A DNA stretch of 64,000 nt. It comes from Lewinellaceae bacterium (lineage in GTDB: Bacteria; Bacteroidota; Bacteroidia; Chitinophagales; Saprospiraceae). The notes under the pieces are model-generated. The model was given only the letters and a program-made list of their open reading frames with translations, did not search any database and was not told the origin of the DNA. The DNA lies in NCBI GenBank assembly GCA_020636325.1, contig JACJYC010000002.1:719501-783500 (forward strand), given 5' to 3'. A program made the translations under genes and the position numbers. Numbering within the stretch: position 1 is the first letter of the stretch; each line of letters begins with the position of its first letter. This document shows, one piece after another, positions 8,235 to 17,816 of this stretch.

Positions 8235-9155
8235 ATGAAACGAAGAACCTTTATACAAAACAGCCTGATGACATCTGCCACCGTGGCCTCTGGTATCGGC
8301 GGCCTGTCTGCAGCATCACCGGCGTTTATGGGCAGCGGAACACCCTTCCGGCTTAATTATGCGCCGCACGAAAACATGTTCAAGGAAAGCGCCGGGCCGG
8401 ATATCCTGGACCAGCTCCGGTTTATGGCCGACCAGGGCTTTCGATCGTTTGAAGATAACGGTATGAAAGGCCGGGATGTGGACCTGCAGAAAAAAATGGG
8501 CGACCTTATGGCGAAACTCGGTATGCAAATGGGGGTTTTTGTCGCCAACAAGATCTATTGGACCGAACCCAATCTTACCACCGGAAAAGAAGACCTCCGC
8601 GAGGAATTCCTGCAGAATATCCGGGAATCCGTAGAAGTGGCCAAACGGGTAAACGCAACCTGGATGACCGTCGTGCCCGGCTATGTCGACATGCGCCAGG
8701 ACATCGGATACCAGACGGCTCACGTGACGGAAAGCCTGAAAAGGGCCGCCGAAATCCTGGAACCCCACGGACTCGTCATGGTGCTCGAACCCCTCAACTT
8801 CAGAGACCATCCCGGCCTTTTCCTGAATAAGTCGTCGCAGGCATTCGAAATCTGCAAAGCGGTCGGAAGCCCTGCCTGCAAAATTCTCTACGATATCTAC
8901 CATATGCAGATCCACGAAGGCAATCTCATTCCGAATATCGAAAAATCCTGGGACGAGATCGCCTATTTCCAGATCGGCGACAACCCCGGCCGGAAAGAAC
9001 CGACCACCGGGGAGATCAACTACAAGAATGTGTTCAAATTCATCCACGAACGCGGGTATGCCGGGATCATGGGTATGGAACACGGCAATTCCAGGCCCGG
9101 CAAAGACGGAGAAATGGCGGTCATCAAAGCCTACCGTGAAGTGGACAATTTTTGA
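8235..9155 (+). CDS. exported TIM-barrel sugar isomerase/epimerase-like protein
   Basis: A 306-residue AP-endonuclease-2-like (xylose-isomerase-like) TIM barrel, closest in feel to hydroxypyruvate isomerases. Visible barrel motifs are VVPGYVDMRQ, VLEPLNFRDHPG (a metal-binding Glu), ILYDIYHMQIHEGN (Asp/His ligands), YFQIGDNPGR and GMEHGNSRPG. The N-terminus MKRRTFIQNSLMTSATVASG is a Tat-like or Sec-like leader, so the protein is likely periplasmic, as often seen for such enzymes in Bacteroidota. The substrate cannot be told from sequence; with the Gfo/Idh/MocA gene at 17817 it could belong to periplasmic keto-sugar metabolism, but they are not adjacent. Confidence 0.82.
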   Translation: MKRRTFIQNSLMTSATVASGIGGLSAASPAFMGSGTPFRLNYAPHENMFKESAGPDILDQLRFMADQGFRSFEDNGMKGRDVDLQKKMGDLMAKLGMQMGVFVANKIYWTEPNLTTGKEDLREEFLQNIRESVEVAKRVNATWMTVVPGYVDMRQDIGYQTAHVTESLKRAAEILEPHGLVMVLEPLNFRDHPGLFLNKSSQAFEICKAVGSPACKILYDIYHMQIHEGNLIPNIEKSWDEIAYFQIGDNPGRKEPTTGEINYKNVFKFIHERGYAGIMGMEHGNSRPGKDGEMAVIKAYREVDNF

Positions 9156-9221
9156 TCCTCATCCGGAAATGAACGGAGATCGTTCACAAATGCACAGGTT
9201 CGGCTGTCGCGGATTGACTGC

Positions 9222-9758
9222 TCAATCTCGTTGCTGTTCGCCGATTTCCGTAGGCTCTGCCTCCGAGATCACCAGGGGGATCTTGTCCCTTATGGCCTTT
9301 TGATCTGCGGCCGGCAGTTCGTTGTAAGGCATGGCATATTGTTGCTGAGCCCGGTCATCCCAGAGTTCGGTATACGCGGCCTTGATTTCGTTGTAAGCCA
9401 GGATATAGGTCTGGTAATGGGTTCCTCTGTCATTTTGCAGAGAGACTACCGCCTCATCGGGTTCGCGGACCGGATCCAGAATAAAGGATTTGACCCTGCT
9501 GCGCAGGTTGGAAAAATCGGATATTTGTCCTTCAACCATCAATTGGTTCAATGAATTGACCTTGATGCTCAGCACATTGTTTTCATTGATGTCAACGGGT
9601 TGCTGGGTGGGATCCCAGGGTGGAAGTTTGACGAATACGCCTTGTTCTTCTACTATTTTTGTTGTTACCAGAAAGAAGATCAGCAGCAAAAAGGCGATGT
9701 CGGCCATGGAACCGGCATTGATGGCGTTGTCAAAACGCCTGGGTTTGGAAGAATGCAT
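9222..9758 (-). CDS. ExbD/TolR family biopolymer transport protein
   Basis: Proton-channel partner in ExbBD/TonB-type systems that energise outer-membrane transport. The 178 residues show a short cytoplasmic tail, one membrane helix (NAGSMADIAFLLLIFFLVTTKI, with the essential Asp in MADIAF) and a periplasmic domain. VEEQGVFVKLPPWDP is typical of Bacteroidota ExbD proteins. The C-terminus, rich in Glu and Gln, is a little longer than usual. ExbB and TonB genes are not adjacent, so this is either an orphan or part of a scattered set. It converges with the TIM-barrel gene and diverges from the tocopherol-cyclase-like gene. Confidence 0.85.
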   Translation of the reverse strand: MHSSKPRRFDNAINAGSMADIAFLLLIFFLVTTKIVEEQGVFVKLPPWDPTQQPVDINENNVLSIKVNSLNQLMVEGQISDFSNLRSRVKSFILDPVREPDEAVVSLQNDRGTHYQTYILAYNEIKAAYTELWDDRAQQQYAMPYNELPAADQKAIRDKIPLVISEAEPTEIGEQQRD

Positions 9759-9850
9759 AAGTTTTTGTTTTGGGGTAGTTTCGCCGACATTGATATAGAT
9801 GCTGAACCCGGCTGTTTTGGCGGGAACGAAAAAATAAACAGGATTGCTCT

Positions 9851-10837
9851 ATGCAAAACAGATTAAAACGCTGGCGCGCCCTTTGGAATCCGGACATGTA
9901 CCACGGCTGGGGAAGAGACCGGCGATATTTTGAAGGCTGGTATTTCAAGATCGTCGACCCGGATCAGCGGTACGCCCTGGCCTTGATCCCGGGAATTGCA
10001 TTTGACGAATCGGGCAGCAGTCACGCATTCATTCAACGGCTCGACGGCAAACAATGCACATCGGCTTATCACCATTTTCCGGCCGAAGCATTCCAACCTT
10101 CACCGGAAGGGTTTGCCCTGCAATTGGGCAACAACCGGTTTTCGGCCAGCGAAATCCAACTCGATCTCCCCGAATTGCAGGGCCGCCTCCGGTTTGACCA
10201 ACTTTTCCCCTGGCCCAGCATGCTGGGGGCCCCCGGCATCATGGGGTGGTATTCCTTTGTTCCGTTCATGGAGTGTTATCACGGCGTCGTAAGCGTTGAC
10301 CATGTTATCAGCGGAGAGCTGAAAGTGTATGGAGAAACAGTGGACTTCACAGGCGGCAGGGGATATACCGAAAAGGATTGGGGCCGATCTTTTCCGAGCG
10401 CCTGGATTTGGGTCCAAAGCAATCATTTTGATCAGGACGCCCCCGTCTCCCTGATGGCGTCCGTTGCCAATATTCCCTGGATCGGCAGCCACTTCATCGG
10501 CTACATTGTCGGATTTTTATTCAACGGGCGATTATACCGTTTCGCGACCTACACCGGCGCCCGGATGAAGGCCTCCCTGGGAGAAAAAACGATCCGCCTA
10601 GCCTTCAGGGACAAGCGGTATCGCCTGGAAATAACGGCGCACCAGGCCGGAACGGGGGAATTGGTTGCCCCGATTTCAGGTAAAATGGTCGGCAAAGTGA
10701 GTGAGAGCATGTTATCTGAAGCGGAAGTCCGGTTTTTTGACAACGACCGCCTGCTTTTTTCGGGAACAGGCAAAAATGCCGGATTGGAAGCAGCCGGCCA
10801 GGTTGAAGAATTGCTGACTGAAACCTGGCGCCGATAG
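9851..10837 (+). CDS. tocopherol cyclase-like protein
   Basis: A 328-residue protein with hallmarks of the tocopherol cyclase family (plant VTE1 and cyanobacterial SlrA-like): W-x-x-x-MYHGWGRDRRYFEGWYFKI at the start, HAFIQRLDG, FDQLFPWPSMLGAPGIMGWY, MECYHGVVSVDH, the signature GGRGYTEKDWGRSFPSAWIW and QSNHFD. It has no signal peptide or membrane helix. In plants and cyanobacteria the enzyme closes the chromanol ring. Here no tocopherol pathway gene is nearby, so the real substrate is unknown; a family-level call is safe, the reaction is not. Confidence 0.82.
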   Translation: MQNRLKRWRALWNPDMYHGWGRDRRYFEGWYFKIVDPDQRYALALIPGIAFDESGSSHAFIQRLDGKQCTSAYHHFPAEAFQPSPEGFALQLGNNRFSASEIQLDLPELQGRLRFDQLFPWPSMLGAPGIMGWYSFVPFMECYHGVVSVDHVISGELKVYGETVDFTGGRGYTEKDWGRSFPSAWIWVQSNHFDQDAPVSLMASVANIPWIGSHFIGYIVGFLFNGRLYRFATYTGARMKASLGEKTIRLAFRDKRYRLEITAHQAGTGELVAPISGKMVGKVSESMLSEAEVRFFDNDRLLFSGTGKNAGLEAAGQVEELLTETWRR

Positions 10838-10961
10838 ACCGGAAGACGGCTGCCGGACAAAAATTTCAGGCAGACAGTGAACCGATCCTTTGCAGGCATA
10901 GTTTTTTATTCCAATAGCGATTTCGGTATCTTTCCGCCATCAAAACGACAGATCAACGATC

Positions 10962-12305
10962 ATGAAAGCTTCTTTACCACTTTTGTTTGCCCTTTCCGGG
11001 GTTTTCGGCGCCATCCGGGCGGAAGGGCAAACGGCATTAAGCCTCTCTCAGGCCATCCAAACGGCGCTCCAAAACAATTACCAGATCCAGATCAGCCAGC
11101 TCGAACAGCAGCAGGCGCAGAATCTCGATGATTGGGGTGTAGCCGGGCGATATCCCAGCATCAATTTCACACTCAATAACAACAACACTTATAGCGGTTC
11201 CAAAAACCCGGCCTCCTTTTTACGGGAGCTTTCCTCATTCGGCGCCGGATTGACACCGGGTGTTGAAGCCAATTGGATCCTGTTTGACGGCTACCGGGTC
11301 CGGTTTACCAAGCAGCAACTGGAGCAACAGGCCAGGGCAAGCGGAATATCCACCAAACTGGCGGTGGAATCTACCGTCCAGGCGGTCATCCAATCCTATT
11401 ACACGGCCCTGGTACAGAAAGAACAACTGAACGTCCGGGAAGAAGCCCTGAACTTATCCCGCGACCGGGTCAGGTACCAGGAGGTCCGCCGCGAATTCGG
11501 ACAGTCCGGAACCTTTGACCTGCTGCAGACCCAGGACGCTTATCTCAACGACTCTACGGCCTATATTATCCAGCTCAATACCTATCAGAACGCACTTCGC
11601 GCCCTGAACCTGACTATGGGCGTGGATGATCTTTCGGTTACCTACAACCTGTCCGATCCCCTGGTTGCAGAACCTCAGCTCTACGACATTGAGGCCTTGA
11701 AAGCCAAAATGATCGCCGGCAACCCGACCTTGCTCAGTCTGCAGGCCTTCCGCGAGCTGGCCCATACCAATACCCTTATTCAGGAAAGCGCCAGGTCCTT
11801 CACCGTCAGCGTAAGGGGCGGCGCCAATTATACTGCCAGCCAGACCATTTTCGGAACCGGCACCTTTGCCGACGGCAGCGAACGCGACCTGGGCGGCATT
11901 CGCAACAGCAGCTATTCCGGCTTTCTGAACCTGACGGCGAGCTACAACCTGTTCGACGGCGGGGTCCGCAACCGCCAGATCCAGAATGCCAAAACGGGTG
12001 AGCTCATCGCTCAGCTCCAACTGGACGATACCAAACGGAATTATTTCCTTCAACTGGAAAACACCCTGGCTACCTACAACAGCCAGAAAGACCTGGTACT
12101 CGTTACCCGTCAACTGGTGGACAATGCGCGCCGCAACCTGGAAATTGCAGAGGAAAGGTTCAAAGGCGGTCTCGTCAATTCATTTGATTACCGGACCATC
12201 CAACTGGGGTATATCAATGCCAATCAAGCGCTCTTCAATGCTATTTACAACCTGAAAATCACGGAAACCGAACTGGTTAAAATAACCGGTGGGCTGGTCC
12301 GGTAA
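10962..12305 (+). CDS. TolC-family outer membrane efflux protein
   Basis: Outer-membrane channel component of a tripartite exporter. The 447-residue product has a signal peptide (cut near IRAEGQ) and two OEP repeats: LSLSQAIQTALQNNYQIQISQLE at the start of the first and TASYNLFDGGVRNRQIQNAKT in the second, each followed by long coiled helices (LEQQARASGISTKLAVES, LQLENTLATYNSQKDLVLV). It ends YNLKITETELVKITGGL as expected. No membrane-fusion or inner-membrane pump gene is adjacent, so its partners are elsewhere. A TATCTTTC sequence at 10927-10934 resembles a -7 box with one mismatch. Confidence 0.92.
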   Translation: MKASLPLLFALSGVFGAIRAEGQTALSLSQAIQTALQNNYQIQISQLEQQQAQNLDDWGVAGRYPSINFTLNNNNTYSGSKNPASFLRELSSFGAGLTPGVEANWILFDGYRVRFTKQQLEQQARASGISTKLAVESTVQAVIQSYYTALVQKEQLNVREEALNLSRDRVRYQEVRREFGQSGTFDLLQTQDAYLNDSTAYIIQLNTYQNALRALNLTMGVDDLSVTYNLSDPLVAEPQLYDIEALKAKMIAGNPTLLSLQAFRELAHTNTLIQESARSFTVSVRGGANYTASQTIFGTGTFADGSERDLGGIRNSSYSGFLNLTASYNLFDGGVRNRQIQNAKTGELIAQLQLDDTKRNYFLQLENTLATYNSQKDLVLVTRQLVDNARRNLEIAEERFKGGLVNSFDYRTIQLGYINANQALFNAIYNLKITETELVKITGGLVR

Positions 12306-12313
12306 CCCGGAGT

Positions 12314-13225
12314 TCATTCAGGTTGCCAGAGGATGATGCTCCGGTCGTCGCCGGCAGATATCAACAGGTTGTTGGTGCTGCTCCACAGCAGGCGGTTCAC
12401 CGAATTCCGATGCCCGCCGTCCCGGATGATCTCCAGTACCTTGACCAGGGAAAACCGGTCGGCATCCCAGATTTTTATGGTTTTATCCCGGCTGGCAGTG
12501 GCAAAATACCGCCCGTCCGGCGAGAAGACCAGGTCGTTGATGGTAAACCAGTGCGCAGGGATCGTTGCGGCCTTTTTCCAGCCGTTGCGGACATCCCAGA
12601 CCGCCAATTGGGCATCCCGGCTGCCGCTCAGCAGGTATCGGCCGTCGGGGCTGTACCGCAAGGCAAATACCGAACTTTCGTGTGCGTTGGGGATGTGGCG
12701 GACCAGATTCATGCTTTGCTCATCCAGAATGAAAATCCCGTTGTCGCTTGCGCCTGCGCATAACTGTCCGGTAGCCGGATTGTAGTCCAGGCACCGAATG
12801 CTCTTCGGGCTCAGGTAAAGGGTATCCACGGCTTTTTCCAACCGCGTATCCCAACGGGTGACGGCGCCTTCCCCGCCCGCCGAATAAAGGTGATCACCCA
12901 CCGGAACAAGATCGAAGACGCCTTTGCGGTGATGAGCGACATTGCGGGCGCCGGTATTGCTTGTAAGGTCGATCCAGTGGATGCCGCCGTCCATATTGCC
13001 GGCGACGATGCGATGCTCTGACAGCGAAGCCAGTGAAAATACCCGGGAATCTACCCTGGCCACCAGCTTGCCGACTTCCGGATCGGCGAACATCCACCGG
13101 ACGATCCACCCGTCTCCGGCAGCAGAAAGGAACGACCTTCCGCCCGGCTCTTCCGCCAGCGCAAAGATCGCTCCTTCATGGCCCGTAAGCTGGGCGGTTT
13201 TTTGGATCGCATAGCTCATGTACAT
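12314..13225 (-). CDS. WD40 repeat protein
   Basis: A 303-residue beta-propeller made almost entirely of WD40 repeats, probably seven blades. Clear repeats are LTGHEGAIFALAEEPGGRSF, SVFALRYSPDGRYLLSGSRD followed by AQLAVWDVRNG, and INDLVFSPDGRYFATASRD followed by KTIKIWDADRF, ending SAGDDRSIILWQPE. There is no signal peptide, so it is probably a cytoplasmic scaffold. Free-standing small WD40 proteins like this are common in Bacteroidota and their partners are usually unknown. It converges with the TolC gene (8 bp between stops) and lies 27 bp after the OmpA gene on the same strand, so they may share a transcript. Confidence 0.9.
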   Translation of the reverse strand: MYMSYAIQKTAQLTGHEGAIFALAEEPGGRSFLSAAGDGWIVRWMFADPEVGKLVARVDSRVFSLASLSEHRIVAGNMDGGIHWIDLTSNTGARNVAHHRKGVFDLVPVGDHLYSAGGEGAVTRWDTRLEKAVDTLYLSPKSIRCLDYNPATGQLCAGASDNGIFILDEQSMNLVRHIPNAHESSVFALRYSPDGRYLLSGSRDAQLAVWDVRNGWKKAATIPAHWFTINDLVFSPDGRYFATASRDKTIKIWDADRFSLVKVLEIIRDGGHRNSVNRLLWSSTNNLLISAGDDRSIILWQPE

Positions 13226-13252
13226 TGGATTTCACCCGTCAAAAGAGGCCGT

Positions 13253-13924
13253 TTAAGTGCCGATATCTCCTCTTTTGGCGGCCTTTTTGAGTTTCTTGTT
13301 GGCGGTGATCGCCACTTCAACCCTGCGGTTTTCCTGCCGGCCGGCTGCGGTGGCATTATCTGCAACAGGTTGATTTTCCCCATAACCTACGGTCGTGAAC
13401 CGGTTGAAAACCACGCCTCGCTGGATCAGGTAACCGGAAACCGATTTGGCGCGGTTTTCTGAAAGCGTCTGGTTGTGATCCTCCGTCCCGGTATTGTCCG
13501 TATGCCCCTCGATCAGGATATCGGTATCCTCATATTTGGCCAGGATATCGGAGAGTTGATTCAGGTTGGATCGGGTATTCTGGTTGAGCTGGTAGGAGTC
13601 GACCCCGAATAACAGGCCGGAGTCGAAAGTGATGAGGATCCCTTCGCCGACGCGTTCAACCTGTGCGCCTTTCATATCCTTGCGGATTTCTTCGGCTTGT
13701 TTATCCATATAACGGCCGATCAGGACCCCTGCCGTGCCGCCCACCGCAGCGCCGATGATCACACCGACCACCGTATTCCCCGCTTTTTTGCCGATCACAC
13801 CGCCGATCACGCCGCCGGCAGCCCCTCCGATGACGCCGCCTTTGACCGCCCGGCTGGTCTTGCACGCCGGCATCAGGGTCAGGCAGACCAGTAACATCGC
13901 CCAATAGGATTTTTTTGTCTTCAT
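13253..13924 (-). CDS. OmpA-family lipoprotein with glycine zipper
   Basis: A 223-residue outer-membrane lipoprotein. The leader ends in a lipobox (LTLMPAC), next comes a glycine-zipper membrane-associated segment (GGVIGGAAGGVIGGVIGKKA and GAAVGGTAGVLIG), and the last 120 residues form an OmpA domain that binds peptidoglycan: VDSYQLNQNTRSNLNQL, ILIEGHTDNTGTEDHN, LSENRAKSVSGYL, VGYGENQPVADN and RRVEVAI. I start at ATG 13924, where the signal peptide begins. It is divergent from the secreted protease at 14022. Confidence 0.92.
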   Translation of the reverse strand: MKTKKSYWAMLLVCLTLMPACKTSRAVKGGVIGGAAGGVIGGVIGKKAGNTVVGVIIGAAVGGTAGVLIGRYMDKQAEEIRKDMKGAQVERVGEGILITFDSGLLFGVDSYQLNQNTRSNLNQLSDILAKYEDTDILIEGHTDNTGTEDHNQTLSENRAKSVSGYLIQRGVVFNRFTTVGYGENQPVADNATAAGRQENRRVEVAITANKKLKKAAKRGDIGT

Positions 13925-14021
13925 CCTTCCGATAGTTAAAATGTTAAGCAATTGGAGATATGATTGCGTGTAAATTTACGGATATTGCAGTACAAATAAT
14001 TCTTTCCAACGCATAAACCGG

Positions 14022-16721
14022 ATGAAAATTCAACGGCTTTCAACAGGGCTTTTCTCTGCTTTTCTATTCTTTTCGTGTGCGCTGCTCGGCCAGGACAAGA
14101 CTTTACATCCCCGTGGGCTGATAACCGCCGCCATCCCGCAATTGGTTTTGCCGGAAATAAATACCGACTCATTGCGTACGGCTTCGATATCACAACGTAA
14201 ATCAGGCGCCCCCCTGACTTTCGCCAGGGCATTCGATGTAGATGTATCGCCAGGCGAACAGGGCATTTGGCAAACGAATGCGAAAGGGATGTCCATCTGG
14301 CAACTGCGCATTGTATCCAAAGGCGCTTTCTCCCTGAACCTGGGATTTGACGAATTTGAATTGCCTGCCGGAGCGGCGTTGTTTCTCTACGACCCCGCCA
14401 TGCGGGAAATTCAGGGGCCCGTGTTGCCGGCAGATAACGAATACCACGATCAATACTGGTCGCCCGTGTTGCCCGGCGATGAATTGGTGCTGGAATTGCA
14501 GGCGCCGGCCGATCAGCGCGACCGGGTGAGGTTGCACCTATCAAAGGTAAATCATGACTTCATGGGGTTTCACCAGGCATTATCCGGCAGCTGCAACCTG
14601 GATGTCGTGTGCGGCGCGGAAAATGGTTGGGGAATTGTCGAGCCGTACCGGGATATCATCCGGTCGGTCGGCGCCTACAGCCTCAACGGCACCATCATTT
14701 GCACCGGGTTCCTGGTGAACAACGCCCGTCAGGATTGCCGGCCCTATTTCATGTCGGCCAACCATTGCGGGATCACATCCGGGAATGCGCCCACGATGGT
14801 GGTTTATTGGAACTACCAGAACAACCAATGCCGCCAGCCCAATACTCCGGCAAGCGGCCAGCCGGGTAACGGCAGTCTCGCCACCTTCAATTCAGGCGCT
14901 ATATTCAGGGCCGCTTATGCCTCCTCCGATTTTGCATTGGTGGAGCTCGATGATCCGGTCAACCCGGAGGCAAACGCCTATTTTGCCGGGTGGAATGCAG
15001 CGGAACAAACGCCGGCCGATACGCTGATCTGCGTCCATCATCCCAACAATCAGGAAAAGCGGATCAGTTTTTCGTTTACTGACGCGTTTCCCACCGACTG
15101 GGGGAATGACCAGCCCAATCCGGCCGGCACCCATATGATCGTGCCCCATTGGAACGTAGGTACCACCGAAGGCGGTTCTTCCGGGTCGCCGCTGTTTGAT
15201 AAAAACGGACTGGCTGTCGGTCAACTCCATGGCGGTTTTGCCGCCTGCGGGAACCAGGGGTTCGATTATTTCGGCCGGCTCTATTCATCCTGGGCAGGAG
15301 GGAATACGCCCGCGAATTCGCTTCGCAGCTGGCTGGATCCCGATTTTACCCAGATCACCCAACTGGCCGGCCGGTCACAGGGTCTTTGCGGCGCCTTTGT
15401 CACCCTGACCCCGTCAGGGCAGGCGCTTTGCCACGGCGATACGCTGGACGTTGATGTCGAACTGGGCGCCGCATTCGGTGATCATACCCTGATCACGCTG
15501 ACCGGGCTTCCATCCGGGGCCGCTGCGCAAATGCCGGCCGGGCCGTTCTCCGGAGGATCTCATTTCAGCATCCGGATTTCCGGAAACAGCGACCTGCTTT
15601 CAGGGGAATACCAGCTGAACCTTCATGCAGCCGACGGCGTACAGGAAGCGACGGGGGTTTTTAACCTGCAGTTTGCACAACAACCGCCAGTGCCGCCCCA
15701 ATTGATCTCTCCGGCCCCGGATCAATCAGGCGTGAATATTTTTGCCTACCTTGACTGGACCCGCTCACCGGGAGCCGGGGGGTACGATGTGCAGGTAGCT
15801 GCCGATGAACTGTTCGGTCAGTTGGTCTTTTCAACGGAAGGCAGTCAGGATACCCTGTCCGGACCGATCCAGCTTTCCCCCGCAACCCAGTATTTCTGGC
15901 GGGTAAGGGCGAATAACGCCTGCGGAGTGGGCGCCTGGTCCGCCGGTCGGTCATTCACTACGGGCAACTACGCTTGTTCGGGCCTTCCGGCTGTCGATAC
16001 GCCGGTCGGAATAGATGCCGGAAGCGGCAACGTGGTGGCCGAATCCCGGATTCCTGTCGAGGCCTCCGGCACAGTGGCTGAAATCTCCATTATAGGCCTG
16101 GACATCGAACATTCCTGGATCGGGGATTTAAGCGCCGAACTGATCTCTCCCCAGGGAACCGTTTTGCCTTTATTCGACCGGCCCGGTTTCCCCGGGAACG
16201 AATACGGATGCGACGGTGTCGATATGCTGGTCGGCCTGAACGACAACGGCCTGGATGCCTCACTTTTGGAAAGCGCATGCGACGGAGCTATCCCAGCCAT
16301 ATCCGGTGTTTTTCAACCGCTTGCTCCGTTCTCGATCCTGACGGGAGAACCGGCTGCCGGAGATTGGGTCCTTCGGGTAAAAGACCACGTTGAAGACGAC
16401 GGCGGGCATATTCGCAACTGGACCCTGATGCTCTGCACAACCCCATCCGGGCCAGATAAAACCGGACAGATTCCGGCGGTCAGAACCGTGCTTTATCCCA
16501 ATCCTGTAACGGAAAGGTTGTACATCCGGGGAATCGGTCTTTCCGGTAAAGACCGCTTGATCCTGGTGAGGGATGCTCTGGGGCGTGAACTGGACCGGAT
16601 GACCCTGCCGCCCGGCAAATCGGACGCCTCATTGAATACAACCGACTGGCTGCCCGGTATCTATTGGGTCAGCATCCGGAGCGGCACGGGGTCGGAAATC
16701 TATAAAGTGATGAAATTCTAG
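14022..16721 (+). CDS. secreted trypsin-like (lysyl-endopeptidase-type) protease with P domain and T9SS sorting tail
   Basis: A large exported protease of 899 residues. After a signal peptide (to about residue 23) and a propeptide-like region comes an S1-type domain resembling Achromobacter lysyl endopeptidase: TGFLVNN, catalytic His in MSANHCG (about 247), Asp in SDFALVELDD (about 301) and Ser in GGSSGSPLF (about 387). Next are an Ig-like stretch, a fibronectin-like segment (WRVRANNACGVGAWS), and a proprotein-convertase P domain (about 650-805, ending GHIRNWTLMLCT). The last 75 residues, beginning LYPNPVTERLYI and ending IYKVMKF, are a type IX secretion type-A sorting signal, so the protein is exported and cell-surface bound or released. 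Well supported; substrate preference for Lys is inferred. Confidence 0.93.
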   Translation: MKIQRLSTGLFSAFLFFSCALLGQDKTLHPRGLITAAIPQLVLPEINTDSLRTASISQRKSGAPLTFARAFDVDVSPGEQGIWQTNAKGMSIWQLRIVSKGAFSLNLGFDEFELPAGAALFLYDPAMREIQGPVLPADNEYHDQYWSPVLPGDELVLELQAPADQRDRVRLHLSKVNHDFMGFHQALSGSCNLDVVCGAENGWGIVEPYRDIIRSVGAYSLNGTIICTGFLVNNARQDCRPYFMSANHCGITSGNAPTMVVYWNYQNNQCRQPNTPASGQPGNGSLATFNSGAIFRAAYASSDFALVELDDPVNPEANAYFAGWNAAEQTPADTLICVHHPNNQEKRISFSFTDAFPTDWGNDQPNPAGTHMIVPHWNVGTTEGGSSGSPLFDKNGLAVGQLHGGFAACGNQGFDYFGRLYSSWAGGNTPANSLRSWLDPDFTQITQLAGRSQGLCGAFVTLTPSGQALCHGDTLDVDVELGAAFGDHTLITLTGLPSGAAAQMPAGPFSGGSHFSIRISGNSDLLSGEYQLNLHAADGVQEATGVFNLQFAQQPPVPPQLISPAPDQSGVNIFAYLDWTRSPGAGGYDVQVAADELFGQLVFSTEGSQDTLSGPIQLSPATQYFWRVRANNACGVGAWSAGRSFTTGNYACSGLPAVDTPVGIDAGSGNVVAESRIPVEASGTVAEISIIGLDIEHSWIGDLSAELISPQGTVLPLFDRPGFPGNEYGCDGVDMLVGLNDNGLDASLLESACDGAIPAISGVFQPLAPFSILTGEPAAGDWVLRVKDHVEDDGGHIRNWTLMLCTTPSGPDKTGQIPAVRTVLYPNPVTERLYIRGIGLSGKDRLILVRDALGRELDRMTLPPGKSDASLNTTDWLPGIYWVSIRSGTGSEIYKVMKF

Positions 16722-16865
16722 GCGCGCTTTTCAAAAACCGAAACGCAGAAACCGGCGGCAAAGCGCCAAAATTGAATGCAGGCAGCGTGTTATCGGGACA
16801 AAACAGGACCAGGGTACCGATAAAATCCTTTAATTTGCTTTTAAAATAATACAATTGCCTAAAGG

Positions 16866-17801
16866 ATGCGGTCACTATCACCAACCTTCATTTTTTTTCT
16901 TCTTTTATCCGGCGTTTTTACGGCATCAGGCCAGGCTGCTCCGCCGGAGAAAACCAACATTTCCATCCCCGGTTCGGATCAATCCTTTGAGATGGTCTTC
17001 CTCAAAGGGGGAGTGCTGACCATATCGGAAGGCGACCGTAAAGGCGAGGTCCGGTTATCGCCGTTCTGGATCGGTACCCGGGAGGTTACGCACGATGAAT
17101 ACCGCCTTTTTCAATTTCGTGTCAATGATACGGACGAAAGCGGCTGGAAAGAAGGGCAATTTGCCGCCGATGCCGTTGCCCGGCCTACTCCGCCTTATCT
17201 CGATCTGACCTACGGCATGGGTACCCGCGGCGGCTTTCCCGAGGTGAATATGACCCAGCAAGCCGCTTTGCGCTATTGCCAATGGTTGTACCAGAAAACC
17301 GGCATCTTTTTCCGCTTGCCAACCGAGGCGGAATGGGAGTTTGCCTGCCGGGCCGGGGGCGACGGACAGGTTGACCCCATCGGAGATGTTGCCTGGTATT
17401 ACGACAATGGCGAGGAAAGGTACCATGTGGTGGGCCAAAAAAAGCCCAACGAGTGGGGCCTTTACGATATGCTCGGCAATGTTGCCGAATGGACCCTCGA
17501 CCAATATAAACCGGATTATCTGGACGCGGCGGGACCGGATGCCGAAAACCCCTGGATAAAACCGGAAGGCAAACACGCGCGTACCGTCAAAGGCGGTTCC
17601 TACGACACCTTCGCGGCGGATTGCAATTGCAGCGCCCGGGTGAAATCCTCCGCCAAGTGGCAGGCCAGGGACCCTCAGATACCCAAAAGCATCTGGTGGA
17701 ATGTGGATGCGCCTTTCGTCGGGTTCCGGCTCGTAAGGCCGGCCGCCCAACCCGCTCCGGCGGAAGTGGAAGCCTTTTTCAAGGAAGCAATCAAAGATTA
17801 A
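16866..17801 (+). CDS. formylglycine-generating-enzyme-like (SUMF1) domain protein
   Basis: A 311-residue protein with a signal peptide and one FGE-sulfatase (SUMF1) domain: EMVFLKGGVLTI, SPFWIGTREVTHDEY, the signature RLPTEAEWEFACRAGG, DMLGNVAEWTLD, VKGGSYDTFAADC and FVGFRLVRPA. True FGE converts a sulfatase cysteine to formylglycine, but many exported Bacteroidota members (for example GldK/GldJ-like) are non-catalytic, and no sulfatase gene is near. The start is supported by AAAGG just before the ATG. It is 15 bp upstream of the oxidoreductase gene, so the two form a likely operon. Confidence 0.88.
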   Translation: MRSLSPTFIFFLLLSGVFTASGQAAPPEKTNISIPGSDQSFEMVFLKGGVLTISEGDRKGEVRLSPFWIGTREVTHDEYRLFQFRVNDTDESGWKEGQFAADAVARPTPPYLDLTYGMGTRGGFPEVNMTQQAALRYCQWLYQKTGIFFRLPTEAEWEFACRAGGDGQVDPIGDVAWYYDNGEERYHVVGQKKPNEWGLYDMLGNVAEWTLDQYKPDYLDAAGPDAENPWIKPEGKHARTVKGGSYDTFAADCNCSARVKSSAKWQARDPQIPKSIWWNVDAPFVGFRLVRPAAQPAPAEVEAFFKEAIKD

Positions 17802-17816
17802 TAAAAACCGAGAACG

